Shown: piece by piece, positions 43,321 through 52,929 of the stretch
How the letters are laid out: each line of letters starts with the position of its first letter
Position numbering within the stretch: position 1 is the stretch's first letter
Assembly (NCBI GenBank): GCA_948567375.1
Contig: OX419759.1
Span: 2,581,303-2,645,302 of the forward strand
DNA: 64,000 nt
Direction: 5' to 3'
From: Lunularia cruciata
Lineage: Eukaryota; Streptophyta; Marchantiopsida; Lunulariales; Lunulariaceae
Made by a program: the position numbers and the translations under genes
Notes under the pieces: model-generated
Seen by the model: the letters and a program-made list of their open reading frames with translations, nothing else
The model's database searches: none
Told to the model about the DNA's origin: nothing

Positions 43321-44241
43321 CTACCTTGATTCATGTCATCTATGAAGCATACCAATGCTCCCTCCAACCAATGTATCCACTCTCTTGAGCCATGGTAAAT
43401 AGTGTATCCTTGATAGCATTATGGATAGCTATCCTTTGTCCTCCAAAAGGACATTGTGTCATATGGAGCATTAATGCATCTAGTGTAGAACCACATTCTT
43501 ACATTGCTGTGTTGTGGTTTGTGTAGCTCATGAAAAAGTGAATAATATAATTTATCTCTATAAAGTTTGAGTAGATTGTATGATGGATCCCATGGTTGAG
43601 ATATTGCCATGTGAGTAATCAATGTACATTTAAGTGATTGGCCATGTGGATTATGATTTGATCCTCTTTGCATGCTCTAATGTATATAAGTGGTGGAGAC
43701 TTGATAGATGGTGTGTGTTTTCAGTTTTAAGAGTCCCAAGTAGGAGGAAGAAATCAAGAGTGAGAGTTGTAGCAAAGCATCAGAGCTAGAGCATTAGAGG
43801 AAGTTGTTGAAAAAGAGACGCCACATTCTCCTAATCCGCCACTCCCAAATCTTTTTCTCATCTAGCTTCAGATTCTACACCATAATCATTTTCAAGGTTG
43901 GATGATGGCACATTTTGAGATAACAATCATGCTATTGGTGATGGAAAACCTAGATCTTCTTATTTTTCCTATGCTTACTTATGGATAGGCCTTGGACTTG
44001 GCAATTTATATGCTCTTGTAGAACAAGAATGATTTAATTTTGATCAAGGGTTCAAGGTGCAGTTGTGGGGTCCATGTGTGAAGAGGGGAAAAGGGTAAGT
44101 GATAAAATTACAAACAATTGGGTTTTAATTCAATTAAGTCTAGAGTTCTTGATCATTGAGGGCATTTAGAGAAAGAAGAGTTGAAATGATACGGTGTGGA
44201 GACAAAACTCAAGGGATTTGAGCAAATTTTGAGTAGGATAT

Positions 44242-44540
44242 TGTAAAAGACCGAAACCGAGGAGAGAAATAGGAGAATGGAAACTCACATTGGGACACTT
44301 GAATGAGAGAAAACTCTGAATGCCTAGCATGAGCTTCGGCTTTGGTATTTATAGGTAGCATACAAGACCCTTGAAGCTTCTCAAGAAGCTTCCTTAAGCC
44401 GCTTTCTTGGAGTGCAAGCCAAGTTAACCAGGAAGCTTCTCAAGAAGCTTCCTTCTAGAAGCCGCCTACTTGGCATGCAAGCTAAGCTAGCTAGAAGCTT
44501 CCTGAAGCTACCTGCTTAGGGCACAAGTTAACTAGTTGGG
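44242..44540 (-). repeat. 3' LTR of E4, truncated
   Basis: TGTAAAAGACCGAAACC onward. Similarity to the 5' LTR ends at about 44540 (aactagttgggaag), where integrase sequence begins. Confidence 0.85.
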
Positions 44541-45521
44541 AAGTTGATAAGCAATAGGAGAGACAATATGGGTGATATCAAAGAGTCCTATCCAATTAGG
44601 AGCAAGTTTATGAACTTGGGTATCAAGTAGGAGAGGGAGGTTACTAGAGGATAGCATGACTTTATCACCAACTTCAAAGGTGAGATCACAACAATGGTGG
44701 TCCGCATATTGTTTTTGGCAATTCTGAGCAACAAGGAGGTGAGACTTGGCTTCTTGGAGAGATTGGGATATAGTGGTCAAGAATGTGGAAGTATGAGGAA
44801 CTTGAGAGGGAGGGGGAGCAAGAAGAGAATCTGGAACAAGCGGATCTTGGCCAAAATTGAGAAAGAAGGGAGAAAATCCGGTGCTTGCCTGTTTGGAATT
44901 GTTGTAGGCAAATTCTACAACTATAAGACATTCATCCAAGTTGGTATGGTGGACATTGACAAAGGCCTGCAACATATCCTCCAATGTACGATTTGCACGT
45001 TCGGTTTGTCCATCAATTTGAAGATGATAGGCCGTGGACAAAGGAAGCTTGGTGCCGAGTATTTGGAAGAGTGCTTGCCAAAACTTCCCGGTAAATCAAG
45101 GATCACGGTCAGAGATGAGTACACGTGGCATTCCATGATGCTTGAAGACATTGTCGAAGTAGATTTTTGCTAAGGTTGGAGCATCCACGGTATCACAGGT
45201 TGGTGCCAAGTGGATTTGCTTACTAAGCTTATCCACAAATACCACGATTGCGGTGTGTACTTGTTTTGTCTTTGGCAAGGATGTGATGAGGTCCAAGCTC
45301 ACATGCTCCTAGTGAGTGGATGGAATGGCAAGTGGTTGAAGGAGTCCACTCGGCTTCTGGTTGCTAGCCTTGTTACGTTGGCAACTCTCACATGATCGGA
45401 CAAAGTCTTGAACATCTCGTGTCATGTTGGGCCACCACCATTGGCGTTGGAGGGTACCCAAGGTCTTGTCCACTCCCATGTGACCAACTATTGGTAAATC
45501 ATGGGCTTCTTGAAGGCGCAC
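44541..45521 (-). pseudogene. E4 integrase
   Basis: Three frames. 45309-45521 has the HHCC zinc domain (HDLPIVGHMG, then CESCQRNK). 45096-45302 has the first catalytic Asp (MSLDLITSLP) and the second (VLISDRDP). 44532-45041 has the third acidic residue (DGQTERANRTLEDML) and runs to FDITHIVSPIAYQL, where the deletion cuts it. The D,D,E residues are all present. It inserted cDNA into host DNA when active; frameshifts between the three frames and the missing C-terminus make it dead. Confidence 0.85.
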
Positions 45522-45554
45522 AAGTCAAAGATCACCTTTTGCTGGAACATAGAT

Positions 45555-46157
45555 CTAGTATGCATGGAATAAAAGGTTTTCCTTGAAGGAGAAGGTGTTG
45601 TACTCCTTGTCACATGCTGTCAGATGACCGTGTACTATTTGGAAGAAGGGATCTTGTTGTAGAGCTGATTGAAACTCATTATGGACCTTAGGATCAATGG
45701 ACACCATTGTAATTGCTGTCGTGATGAGAGGAAGAGCCTTCAAATCAGGTCGTCGTGATAGAGCATCAAGGATGACATGGAACCGACCTAGTTTGTACTC
45801 AAGTTTGATGTCAAACAATTGGAGTTGCTCTTCCCATCAATGATGCCGACTCTTCATGTGCTCCAAGTGTAAGGTCTGCAACAATGGCTTGTGATTAGTT
45901 TGCATGATCACTTGTTTCCCCAAGAGATAATGCCTCCATACCTTGGTGGTATATACCATTGCAAGTTGTTCTTGATCTTGAGTAGAGTAATTTCTTTCAG
46001 CTGTATTTAGTCGGCGAGACACAAAGGCAATAGGATGTAGTCCATCTGGGAATTCTTGTTGCAACACAATTCCAATTGCAAAGTTGGAAGCGTCAACATC
46101 AACCACACAAGGTAGTTGAGGATCATATGGTTGAAGAATGGGTCTTGAAGACACCAT
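45555..46157 (-). pseudogene. E4 RNase H
   Basis: 45837-46157 reads CVVDVDASNFAIGIVLQQEF and NYSTQDQEQLAMVYTTKVW, the Ty3-type RNase H with its first Asp and the E-x-x-A helix. 45555-45818 continues with FDIKLEYKLGRFHVILDALS (usually YKPGKFNVVADALS). A stop separates the two frames. Confidence 0.85.
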
Positions 46158-46231
46158 ATGCTTTAACTTCTGGAATGCTTCTTCATTCTTGGTGGTCTAC
46201 TGGAAGCTCGAGTTCTTTCCCAAGAGGTCAG

Positions 46232-47044
46232 TCAATGGTGCAACCACGTGAGCATAATAGTGGATAAACCGTCAGTAAAAACTGGCCAATCCATTGAATG
46301 CTCGTACTTCTGTAGCATCCTTTGGGGTAGGCCAATCAGTAATGGCCTTGATCTTCTCTTCTTCCATCTTGATCCTCTCTGATGACATCTTATGACCCAA
46401 GAAGGTAACCTCCTTCTACCAAAAAGCACACTTTGACTTCTTGCAATAAAATTTTCACTGTCGTAGTTGTCTTAGGACTTCTCGTACATGATCACGTTTT
46501 TTTGCCTCTGTCCTGCTATAGATTAAGATATCATCTAAGAACACCACCACAGACCAATCCAATAGTCCCTCCAACACCCAATGCATTTGATCCATGAAGA
46601 TTGCTGGAGCATTAGTGAGTCCGAAAGGTAGAACTCTCCACTCAAAATGTCCATACCTTGTGCAAAAAGCAATCTTTTGCACGTCCTCACCTTCAATAGG
46701 AATTTGCCAATAGCCGCTACAAAGATCCAACTTGGAGAAGTAGCATGCTCCACTTAGTTGATCAAGCAGGTCATTGATCCGAGGCAAGGGATATGCATTC
46801 TTCATGGTTTGCTTATTGAGTCCACGGTAATCAATATAGAAACAAAGCCCTCCATCCTTCTTTGGAACAAATAGTACCGGTGCTTTTCAAAGAGAGGTAC
46901 TATGTTGTATGAAATCCTTCTCCAACAACTTTGTAAGTGTTGTTCGCAACTCCTCCAACTCCTTTGGTGAGAGCAATAAATTGGTCTACTCATTGGAGTA
47001 CTCACTGGAGTATTCCTTGGCAATAACTTGATCTTGAAGGGCAT
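46232..47044 (-). pseudogene. E4 reverse transcriptase
   Basis: 46455-46805 is a 116-codon frame with the palm: [15 protein letters not shown] (first Asp), [18 protein letters not shown] and [12 protein letters not shown] (YxDD variant FLDD). 46802-47044 and 46232-46429 hold the fingers and thumb in other frames. All catalytic Asp residues are kept, the best RT in the window, but the frame does not run through. Confidence 0.85.
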
Positions 47045-47101
47045 ACCTCAATCGGAGGGTAATCCCTTTGGCAGATCATCCAGAAACACATCTGCAAACT
47101 C

Positions 47102-47401
47102 CTAAACTATCCGATCAACCATTGCTTGATGAGGCTCTTGGCCCTCCTCAAATTGTTCTTGTGCAATCGGCTTCATCCACACCGCAAATATAGACTTATC
47201 TTCCTCCAAAGCTTGCTCTATGGTCGCTTCATTAACAAACTTCCCTTCCAAGGACCCATCTCTCTTCCAAGCTTGCTCTAAGGTTGCCTTCTTGGCAAAC
47301 TTCCCATCTTGGGACTCATCTCCCTTCCAGATTTTCTCTATGGCTACCTTCTCGACAAACTTCCCATCTTGGGACTGACAATTCTTAGGCATCTTACTCA
47401 A
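47102..47401 (-). pseudogene. E4 spacer with threefold peptide repeat
   Basis: A 99-codon frame between protease and RT with about three repeats of (D/E)GKF(V/A)(E/N/K)(K)A(T)(I/L)EQAW, each roughly 20 residues. E1 and E2 keep only one repeat at the same place, so the repeat count has changed in this lineage. Confidence 0.7.
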
Positions 47402-47455
47402 AGGTGCCAGACAACCTAATCGGAAATTTCTACCTTGGTGTTGTATTTGAATTTG

Positions 47456-47812
47456 TCATTGGGTCCAATCAAATTGAACCTTATGACGTTCAAGCCAAGG
47501 TAGACATAAAATGATATCATAGTGTAGAGGTGCCACTACAAACCTCATACACTCCAAATACTCCTTCCCAATCTTGAAGGTAATAGGATGTGAGGTGCGG
47601 AATGCAGAACCCTTTCTACCATCCGCCATCATCAACCTACTTCCAAACACTGGCTTGATAGGATTACCCAATTCCTTTGCTACTTGCATAGACATGCAAT
47701 TCTCTAAACTTCCAAACTCAACCAAAATCCTACAACCCCGATTAGATATCGTACCTTGCAAGTGAAGCAAACTTGCATAGGTCGAGCCTTCAATCCCATT
47801 TGAACTAATCAA
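47456..47812 (-). pseudogene. E4 protease
   Basis: 118 codons matching 2131-2472. The active-site loop is ILVEFGSLENCMS: the catalytic Asp is Glu here and the next residue Phe, so this copy would be inactive even if expressed. The end reads IILCLPWLERHKVQFD. Confidence 0.8.
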
Positions 47813-47922
47813 GCCCCCAGTAGGCGGCTCAAAATCTCCTACTAGGATTCTTTGTTTCCCTGATCATTCTGTTCCACCAACTCCATCTGGGCAACTTGTC
47901 AAGGTCGCCCATTCCTAAGTGG

Positions 47923-47964
47923 ACATTCAGCAATGTGATGTCCAACTTGGCGACAATAAAAGCA
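47923..47964 (-). other. E4 gag CCHC zinc knuckle
   Basis: CFYCRQVGHHIAEC, C-X2-C-X4-H-X4-C, followed by PLRNGRP. The only intact chromovirus knuckle in the window. Confidence 0.85.
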
Positions 47965-48001
47965 ACCTCCATTTTGTCATAATCTTTCTCTATATGTTGT
48001 G

Positions 48002-48689
48002 TGTAATACCAAGGGTTAGCCATATGATCTAGATGTGAAATTTGGTTTGGTAACATCTAGAATGATGTTATACATGATGGTCAAAATAGATCAGATAGAA
48101 GTATCACCAAAAGAGTACTTCTACTAATAGGGCAGAAACCGAAATAGACTTGAGAACCTTAGAACCAATAGCTAGACATATGATTTAAAGGTGAGAATTG
48201 GTTTGATAACATCTAGAAGGATGTTACACATGATGGACTAAACAGATCAGAAAGAGGTATCACCAAAAGGGGACTTCTACTAATAGAGTAGGAACCAAAA
48301 TATGCCTGAAATCTTTGAAGGAAATTTCGGAGGCCTAAACGGATGAATTAGGCCTCCCCCTGCTTTGTCTCATCGAGAGCTTTCCAACAGTACCTTACGC
48401 ACATGATTCTGAGATTCCTACAAGAAGATTCCCTAAAAGATTCTCTCCGGTCAAAGCTTGTTTGACCAACCAGATAGGACCTAGACCAGACAGGTCACCC
48501 ATCCAAGTAAGTAATCCAAGGGTGGAGCTTGCTGACATGTCACCTATCTATGTCCCTAATCCTATGGTGGAGCTTCCTTGGAGGAGATCCTCTTTGTCTA
48601 TATAATAAAGAGAAGGTGCTCCCTGGGGCATCGAATGTTTGAGTGTGCAATCTGTGTTTTCTCTCTTCTCTTGTCCTTGGAGTATTACA
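48002..48689 (+). repeat. Solo LTR of a second family, copy 1
   Basis: TGTAATACC to GTATTACA, 688 bp, with a perfect 5-bp TSD TTGTG (47997-48001 and 48690-48694). The gag sequence of E4 is continuous across it when compared with E1 and E2. The strand is set by the TATA-like ctatataataaag near 48598 and is tentative. Confidence 0.9.
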
Positions 48690-49322
48690 TTGTGCCAAGT
48701 GGTCTTTGTTGGATAGCATCAATCTCCATTGGTACTGGTTCTTCCACTTGTGGTACTGGTAGGTTTTGTGTAAGTCGAGGTCAAGACCAAGTTGTCGCAA
48801 CCAAGGAATCAAAACGCTCAGCCAATTGCATAGCTTCTTCTATGTTTTGTTGCTCCCGCATGGTCACCTCCAATTTGGTTCATGACTTCAATCCTCTCAC
48901 AAATTGATCCAAAACTTCACCTTCTTGGATAGCTAGAATTTGCATGATGATGTTCTGAAATTAAGTGATGTAGCTTCTCACTAAGCCAATCTACCTCAAC
49001 TCCGCCAATTTATCTCGTGCGGCTTGGGTGGCATTTATAGTCTGAAATTGACCAAGTATTGCATCCTTGAATTCTGCCCATGTCAAAATCGGTGTAACAA
49101 TTTGTCGTTCAGCTCTTTCTACTTGAAATCGCCACCAAAGTTTTGCCAAGCCATCCAATTGGCTAGAAGCCAAGAGAATTTGTTGCCGCTCGTCTTGAAG
49201 ATTGGTGGCTTCAAATTAACGTTTGTAGTCAAACACAAAATCCTCCACTGTGCCTGGAAGATTTTTGCCTTCAAATACCTTGGGTTTTGGAAATCAAATG
49301 CGGTCTTCCCCATCTCGAACTG

Positions 49323-50058
49323 TGTAATACCAAGAGCTAGCCATATGATCTAGATGTATAATTTGGTTTGGTAACATCTAGAATGATGTTATACATGATG
49401 GTCAAAATAGATCAGATAGAAGTATCACCAAAAGAGTACTTCTACTAATAGGGCAGAAACCGAAATAGACTTGAGAACCTTAGAACCAATAGCTAGACAT
49501 ATGATTTAAAGGTGAGAATTGGTTTGGTAACATCTAGAAGGATGTTACACATGATGGACTAAACAGATCAGAAAGAGGTATCACCAAAAGGGGACTTCTA
49601 CTAATAGAGTAGGAACTGAAATATGCTAGAAATCTTTGAAGGCAATTTTGGAGGCCTAAACAAATGAATTAGGCCTCAAAAATGTGCAGATTCCTCCCTA
49701 ATAGATGAAAGGTTGGCCTTCCCTCTCCCATGCTTTGTCTCATCGAGAGCTTTCCAATGGTACCTTACGTGATTCTGAGATTCCTATAGGAAGATTCCCT
49801 AAAAGATTCCCTCTAGTCAAAGCTTGTTTGACCAACCAGATAGGACCTAGATCAGACATGTCACCCATCCAAGTAAGTAATCCAAGGGTGGAGCTTGCTG
49901 ACATGTCACCTATCTGTGTCTCTAATCCTATGGTGGAGCTTCCTTGGAGGAGGTCCTCTTTGTCTATATAATAAAGAGAAGGTGCTCCCTTGGGGCATCG
50001 GATGTTTGAGTATGCAATCTGTGTTTTTTCTCTCTGCTCTTGTCCTTGGAGTATTACA
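49323..50058 (+). repeat. Solo LTR of a second family, copy 2
   Basis: Same family and orientation as 48002-48689, 736 bp, with a perfect TSD AACTG (49318-49322 and 50059-50063). The length difference is mainly an extra stretch at about 49678-49726. Confidence 0.9.
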
Positions 50059-50430
50059 AACTGGCGCTCTGTCTATCTATTCTCGTCGTTGGTGGTCTCG
50101 TTGATCCAACAATCGAGTAAGATGCTCAATTTGTTGTTGCATTGTAAGGATAACATCCGGTATTTCTGCCATCGCTACTACTCTATTCAACTACTCTTAA
50201 TTTATCTAATTGATTTATACATAGATACAACACGTCCACCGTTCTCCATAAGTTACAACTGGACGTATCAAGGGTTCCTCTGACACGATGATCATATGTA
50301 GAAAATCCTGCCCAAAGCACGAGGTGATGAATTGTGTGAAACAATGCTTTGGTAATATTTGGACATGAAAGTCCCAATGGTTTGGCGGAAGTGGATTTGG
50401 TGGTCCTTAAATTCCATCCATCCCATTCCT

Positions 50431-50442
50431 GCTCTGATACCA
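50431..50442 (-). other. Primer-binding site of E4
   Basis: The minus strand reads TGGTATCAGAGC, an exact match to the initiator-Met tRNA complement, one base from the LTR. Confidence 0.9.
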
Positions 50443-50443
50443 A

Positions 50444-50866
50444 TGTAAAAGACCGAAACCAAGGAGAGAAATAGGAGAATAGAAATGCACATTGGGACAC
50501 TTGAATGAGGGGAAACTCCAAATGCCTATCATGAGCTTCGGCTTTGGTATTTATAGGTAGCATACAAGACCCTTGAAGCTTCTCAAGAAGCTTCCTTGAG
50601 CTGCTTTCTTGGATTGCAAGCCAAGTTAACCAGGAAGCTTTCCAAGAAGCTTCCTTCTAGAAGCCGCCTACTTGGCGTGCAAGCTAAGCTAGTTAGAAGC
50701 TTCTAGAAGCTTCCTTCTAGAAGGTACTTGCTTAGGGCGCAAGTTAACTAGTTAGGAAGCTTCCCAAGAAGCTTCTTAGATGCTTCTAGAATATTCTAGG
50801 CTATTTTGTCATATTCTCTACTTTGTAAGCCCGACTAACTTTGTCGCTAAACTCTATATTGTTCTA
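50444..50866 (-). repeat. 5' LTR of E4
   Basis: Starts TGTAAAAGACC and ends attgttcta, where relatives have attgtaaca. Perfect heat-shock elements at 50783-50797 and 50695-50714, TATA box complement at 50548-50556. Confidence 0.9.
50548..50797 (-). promoter_or_regulatory. E4 LTR promoter: TATA box and heat-shock elements
   Basis: On the minus strand: AGAATATTCTAGAAG at 50797-50783, a four-unit element at 50714-50695, and CTATAAATA at 50556-50548. Same layout as the solo LTR at 38677-39100. Confidence 0.65.
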
Positions 50867-50871
50867 GACAT

Positions 50872-52263
50872 AATCTACTGAAGTAAGGAGGGTCAAATTC
50901 ATACCTAGGTGCACAAATTAGAGGATTCTGAAAGGTATATCAATTATTTCTACAATCTTTAAATGGGCTTCGAGACTAAAAAAATTTGATAATTTAAGCT
51001 CAAGATATTTTACTTTTAACTTGATCTCAAATCTGATATGATCAACTGAAGTTAGAGTATTGGAAATCAAGGTGTCAAGGAAGAGATTGTCATCAAGTTT
51101 GGGATTTTGGTCACTTCCTAAACTCTGGTTTGAATAAGCTTATAAAACTTTCCAATGTTGTTGGTGGTTAGATCTTGTACCTTTGTGAAAGGGTTTCATA
51201 TGAATTAATCAAATACAAAATTCAATATCTTAGATCAATTATATTTGGGTCTGCATAGCTCACAAATTAGTTCAACTTGGGAATCAATCCATATCTAAGA
51301 ATTGGGATAAGTCATTAAACTTTACATATGTTTAGATAGAAACAAAACAAGCTTCTCTATAAAAAAAAAGTTGGCTCAAGGTTTATAAATATTGACATCT
51401 TGTGCAACAAAATTTACTTGAAATTATATTATAAGCTCAATGAAGCAATTCTATGTCCAATTAAACTTGAATGCCAAATCTTCAATTTGAAGTCATGAGT
51501 GAAAGAATTTTAGCTTGCTAAATTTTTCCTTTTTACATGAATCTTTGATTCTAAATTTGGCCAACAACTATGAAAGAATCAAAACTTAAGCCTTACTTAG
51601 GGTTTTAAAATTAGGGTTGGAAATACCAAAAATTGGCCACACCTTGTCAAGAGAGTTTTAGTTGTTGGATTGAGGTTTTGGCTTTATATCATTGGAAATT
51701 TTTATTTTATAGGATTTCTATTGCATTCAAATTGGAGCTATAGAGAAAAGTATTCTTTTCTAAATCTCATAGAGATTTCTCCATCAAAAGGCCTAAAATT
51801 TCCCTATTTGGAATATAAATTAAATATAAATTTAGACTACATGTAACTCTTGGACAAAGTAAGGAGGTTCTAAAGCACATTTCTACTAAAAAGCATAAAG
51901 AGGTTTTGTTAAACTTTTTTGTTTAAATACTCTCTATGCTTGCATGCTTGATTGTATGTCCAATTGGCTTGGGTTGGTATGCAAGCATTTCACTTAAGTA
52001 ATTTCTTTCTAAGTACATTGTGTATTTCTCCTTAGTAATATTAGAAATCATGATTGGCATACCAAGATTGTGTGTTGTGATGATAGGCTAGGTTTCCTCT
52101 ATCTAATAGAAAGAACACTAAAAAAATGTAGAAGATTTTGTAATTGAGCAAACAAGCAAGTTCAAACTATTAGTAATATCTATATACAATTTTCTATCCA
52201 TAAGCTCCATAGCTAAGCACCAAGTGTGTTCCCAAAAAGAGAAAGGCAAAGTACAACAACACA
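50872..52263. other. No gene seen (right part of the unclassified insert)
   Basis: AT-rich, many stops in all frames. Continues the sequence left of E4 at 43508-44241. Confidence 0.5.
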
Positions 52264-52470
52264 ATAATGAAGATGTAGATGGATAGACCAAACCTAGGCA
52301 AAACCTCATTGATGTAGAGAAAGTAGCTAGTGCAAGTCAAGATGCCCTAATGCGTTACTCAAGCTAGGATCCAAGTGCTTGCATCCAAAGCAAGAGCAAA
52401 TATGTGCTTTGTAGCACAAGGAAGGGATGAGTCAACTAAGAGAGAACGTAATGTTTGATGAAATTATCAC
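52264..52470 (-). mobile_element. R2-like copy 2, middle piece
   Basis: Matches about 26203-26420 of copy 1 (ataatgaagatgtagatgg and onward). Ends at the LTR of E5. Confidence 0.75.
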
Positions 52471-52910
52471 TTTAACAACATAGAGTTAGCAGACAAGTTA
52501 GTAGACACTAACAACTTAACAAATAGGGCCAAATTAGCCAAGTAGTCTAAAAATATTCTAAAAACATCTAAAGAAACTTCTTGGTATCTCCCATGTATTG
52601 AGTAACATGTATGTCAAATAGATAGATTCTAGAAGGAGGCTTCTTAAGAAGCTTCCCGGTTAACATAGCTTGCATACCAAGTAGGTTGCTCCTAGGAGGA
52701 AGCTTCTCAAATGGCTTAGCTTCCACTCTAAGAAGGCGGGCTTCTAGTAGGAAGCTTCCTTTGGAACTTCTCAAGAGCCTTGTATACTTTTATATAGATA
52801 CCAAAGCCCAAGCTCATGTTAGGCATTTGGAGTTTCTTTCATTCAAGAGTCCCAATGTAATCTTCCACTCCAATCTTCCATTTTCCTATTTCTTTCCTCA
52901 CTCTTTTACA
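52471..52910 (+). repeat. 5' LTR of E5
   Basis: Starts TTTAACAACATAG (relatives TGTAACAATATGG) and ends CTCTTTTACA. Heat-shock element decayed. Confidence 0.8.
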
Positions 52911-52929
52911 CATTGTCTCATATTCCATA

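Larger units (their letters stand above)
47829..50430 (-). pseudogene. gag: E4 gag, interrupted by two solo LTRs
   Basis: Host pieces are 47829-48001, 48690-49322 and 50059-50430. The core frame (48991-49173) has LAKLWWRFQVE and LTWAEFKDAILGQFQ, the retrotransposon-gag capsid words. The intact zinc knuckle is at 47923-47964. The region near the PBS has no clear start codon. Joining across the solo LTRs is supported by their TSDs. Confidence 0.8.
44242..50866 (-). mobile_element. Ty3-type chromovirus E4, best preserved copy
   Basis: LTRs at 44242-44540 (3', cut short) and 50444-50866 (5'), flanked by GATAT (44237-44241) and GACAT (50867-50871). The order gag, protease, RT, RNase H, integrase is clear on the minus strand, with longer frames than in E1-E3 and E5. 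The integrase end, chromodomain, polypurine tract and the inner end of the 3' LTR have been deleted at about 44541. Two foreign solo LTRs interrupt gag. Confidence 0.9.
43508..52263. mobile_element. Unclassified insertion in R2-like copy 2, holding E4
   Basis: R2-like similarity stops at about 43505 and resumes at about 52264. The insert begins TGTGTTGTGG and ends with its near-complement (caacaacaca). Without E4 it is about 2.1 kb. It is AT-rich, and 43508-44241 and 50872-52263 show no coding domain. A tataagtggtgg TATA-like stretch is at about 43685. No clear TSD. Confidence 0.45.

Noticed and set aside
44694-45173. 159-codon plus-strand ORF
   Set aside because: Lies opposite the E4 integrase, whose minus-strand motifs (DGQTERANRTLE) are clear.
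46455-46805. Functional reverse transcriptase gene
   Set aside because: Catalytic residues are present but fingers and thumb are in other frames, and the protease of the same element has lost its Asp.
48002-50058. One complete LTR element with two LTRs
   Set aside because: The segment between is E4 gag and each LTR has its own different TSD, so they are two solo LTRs.
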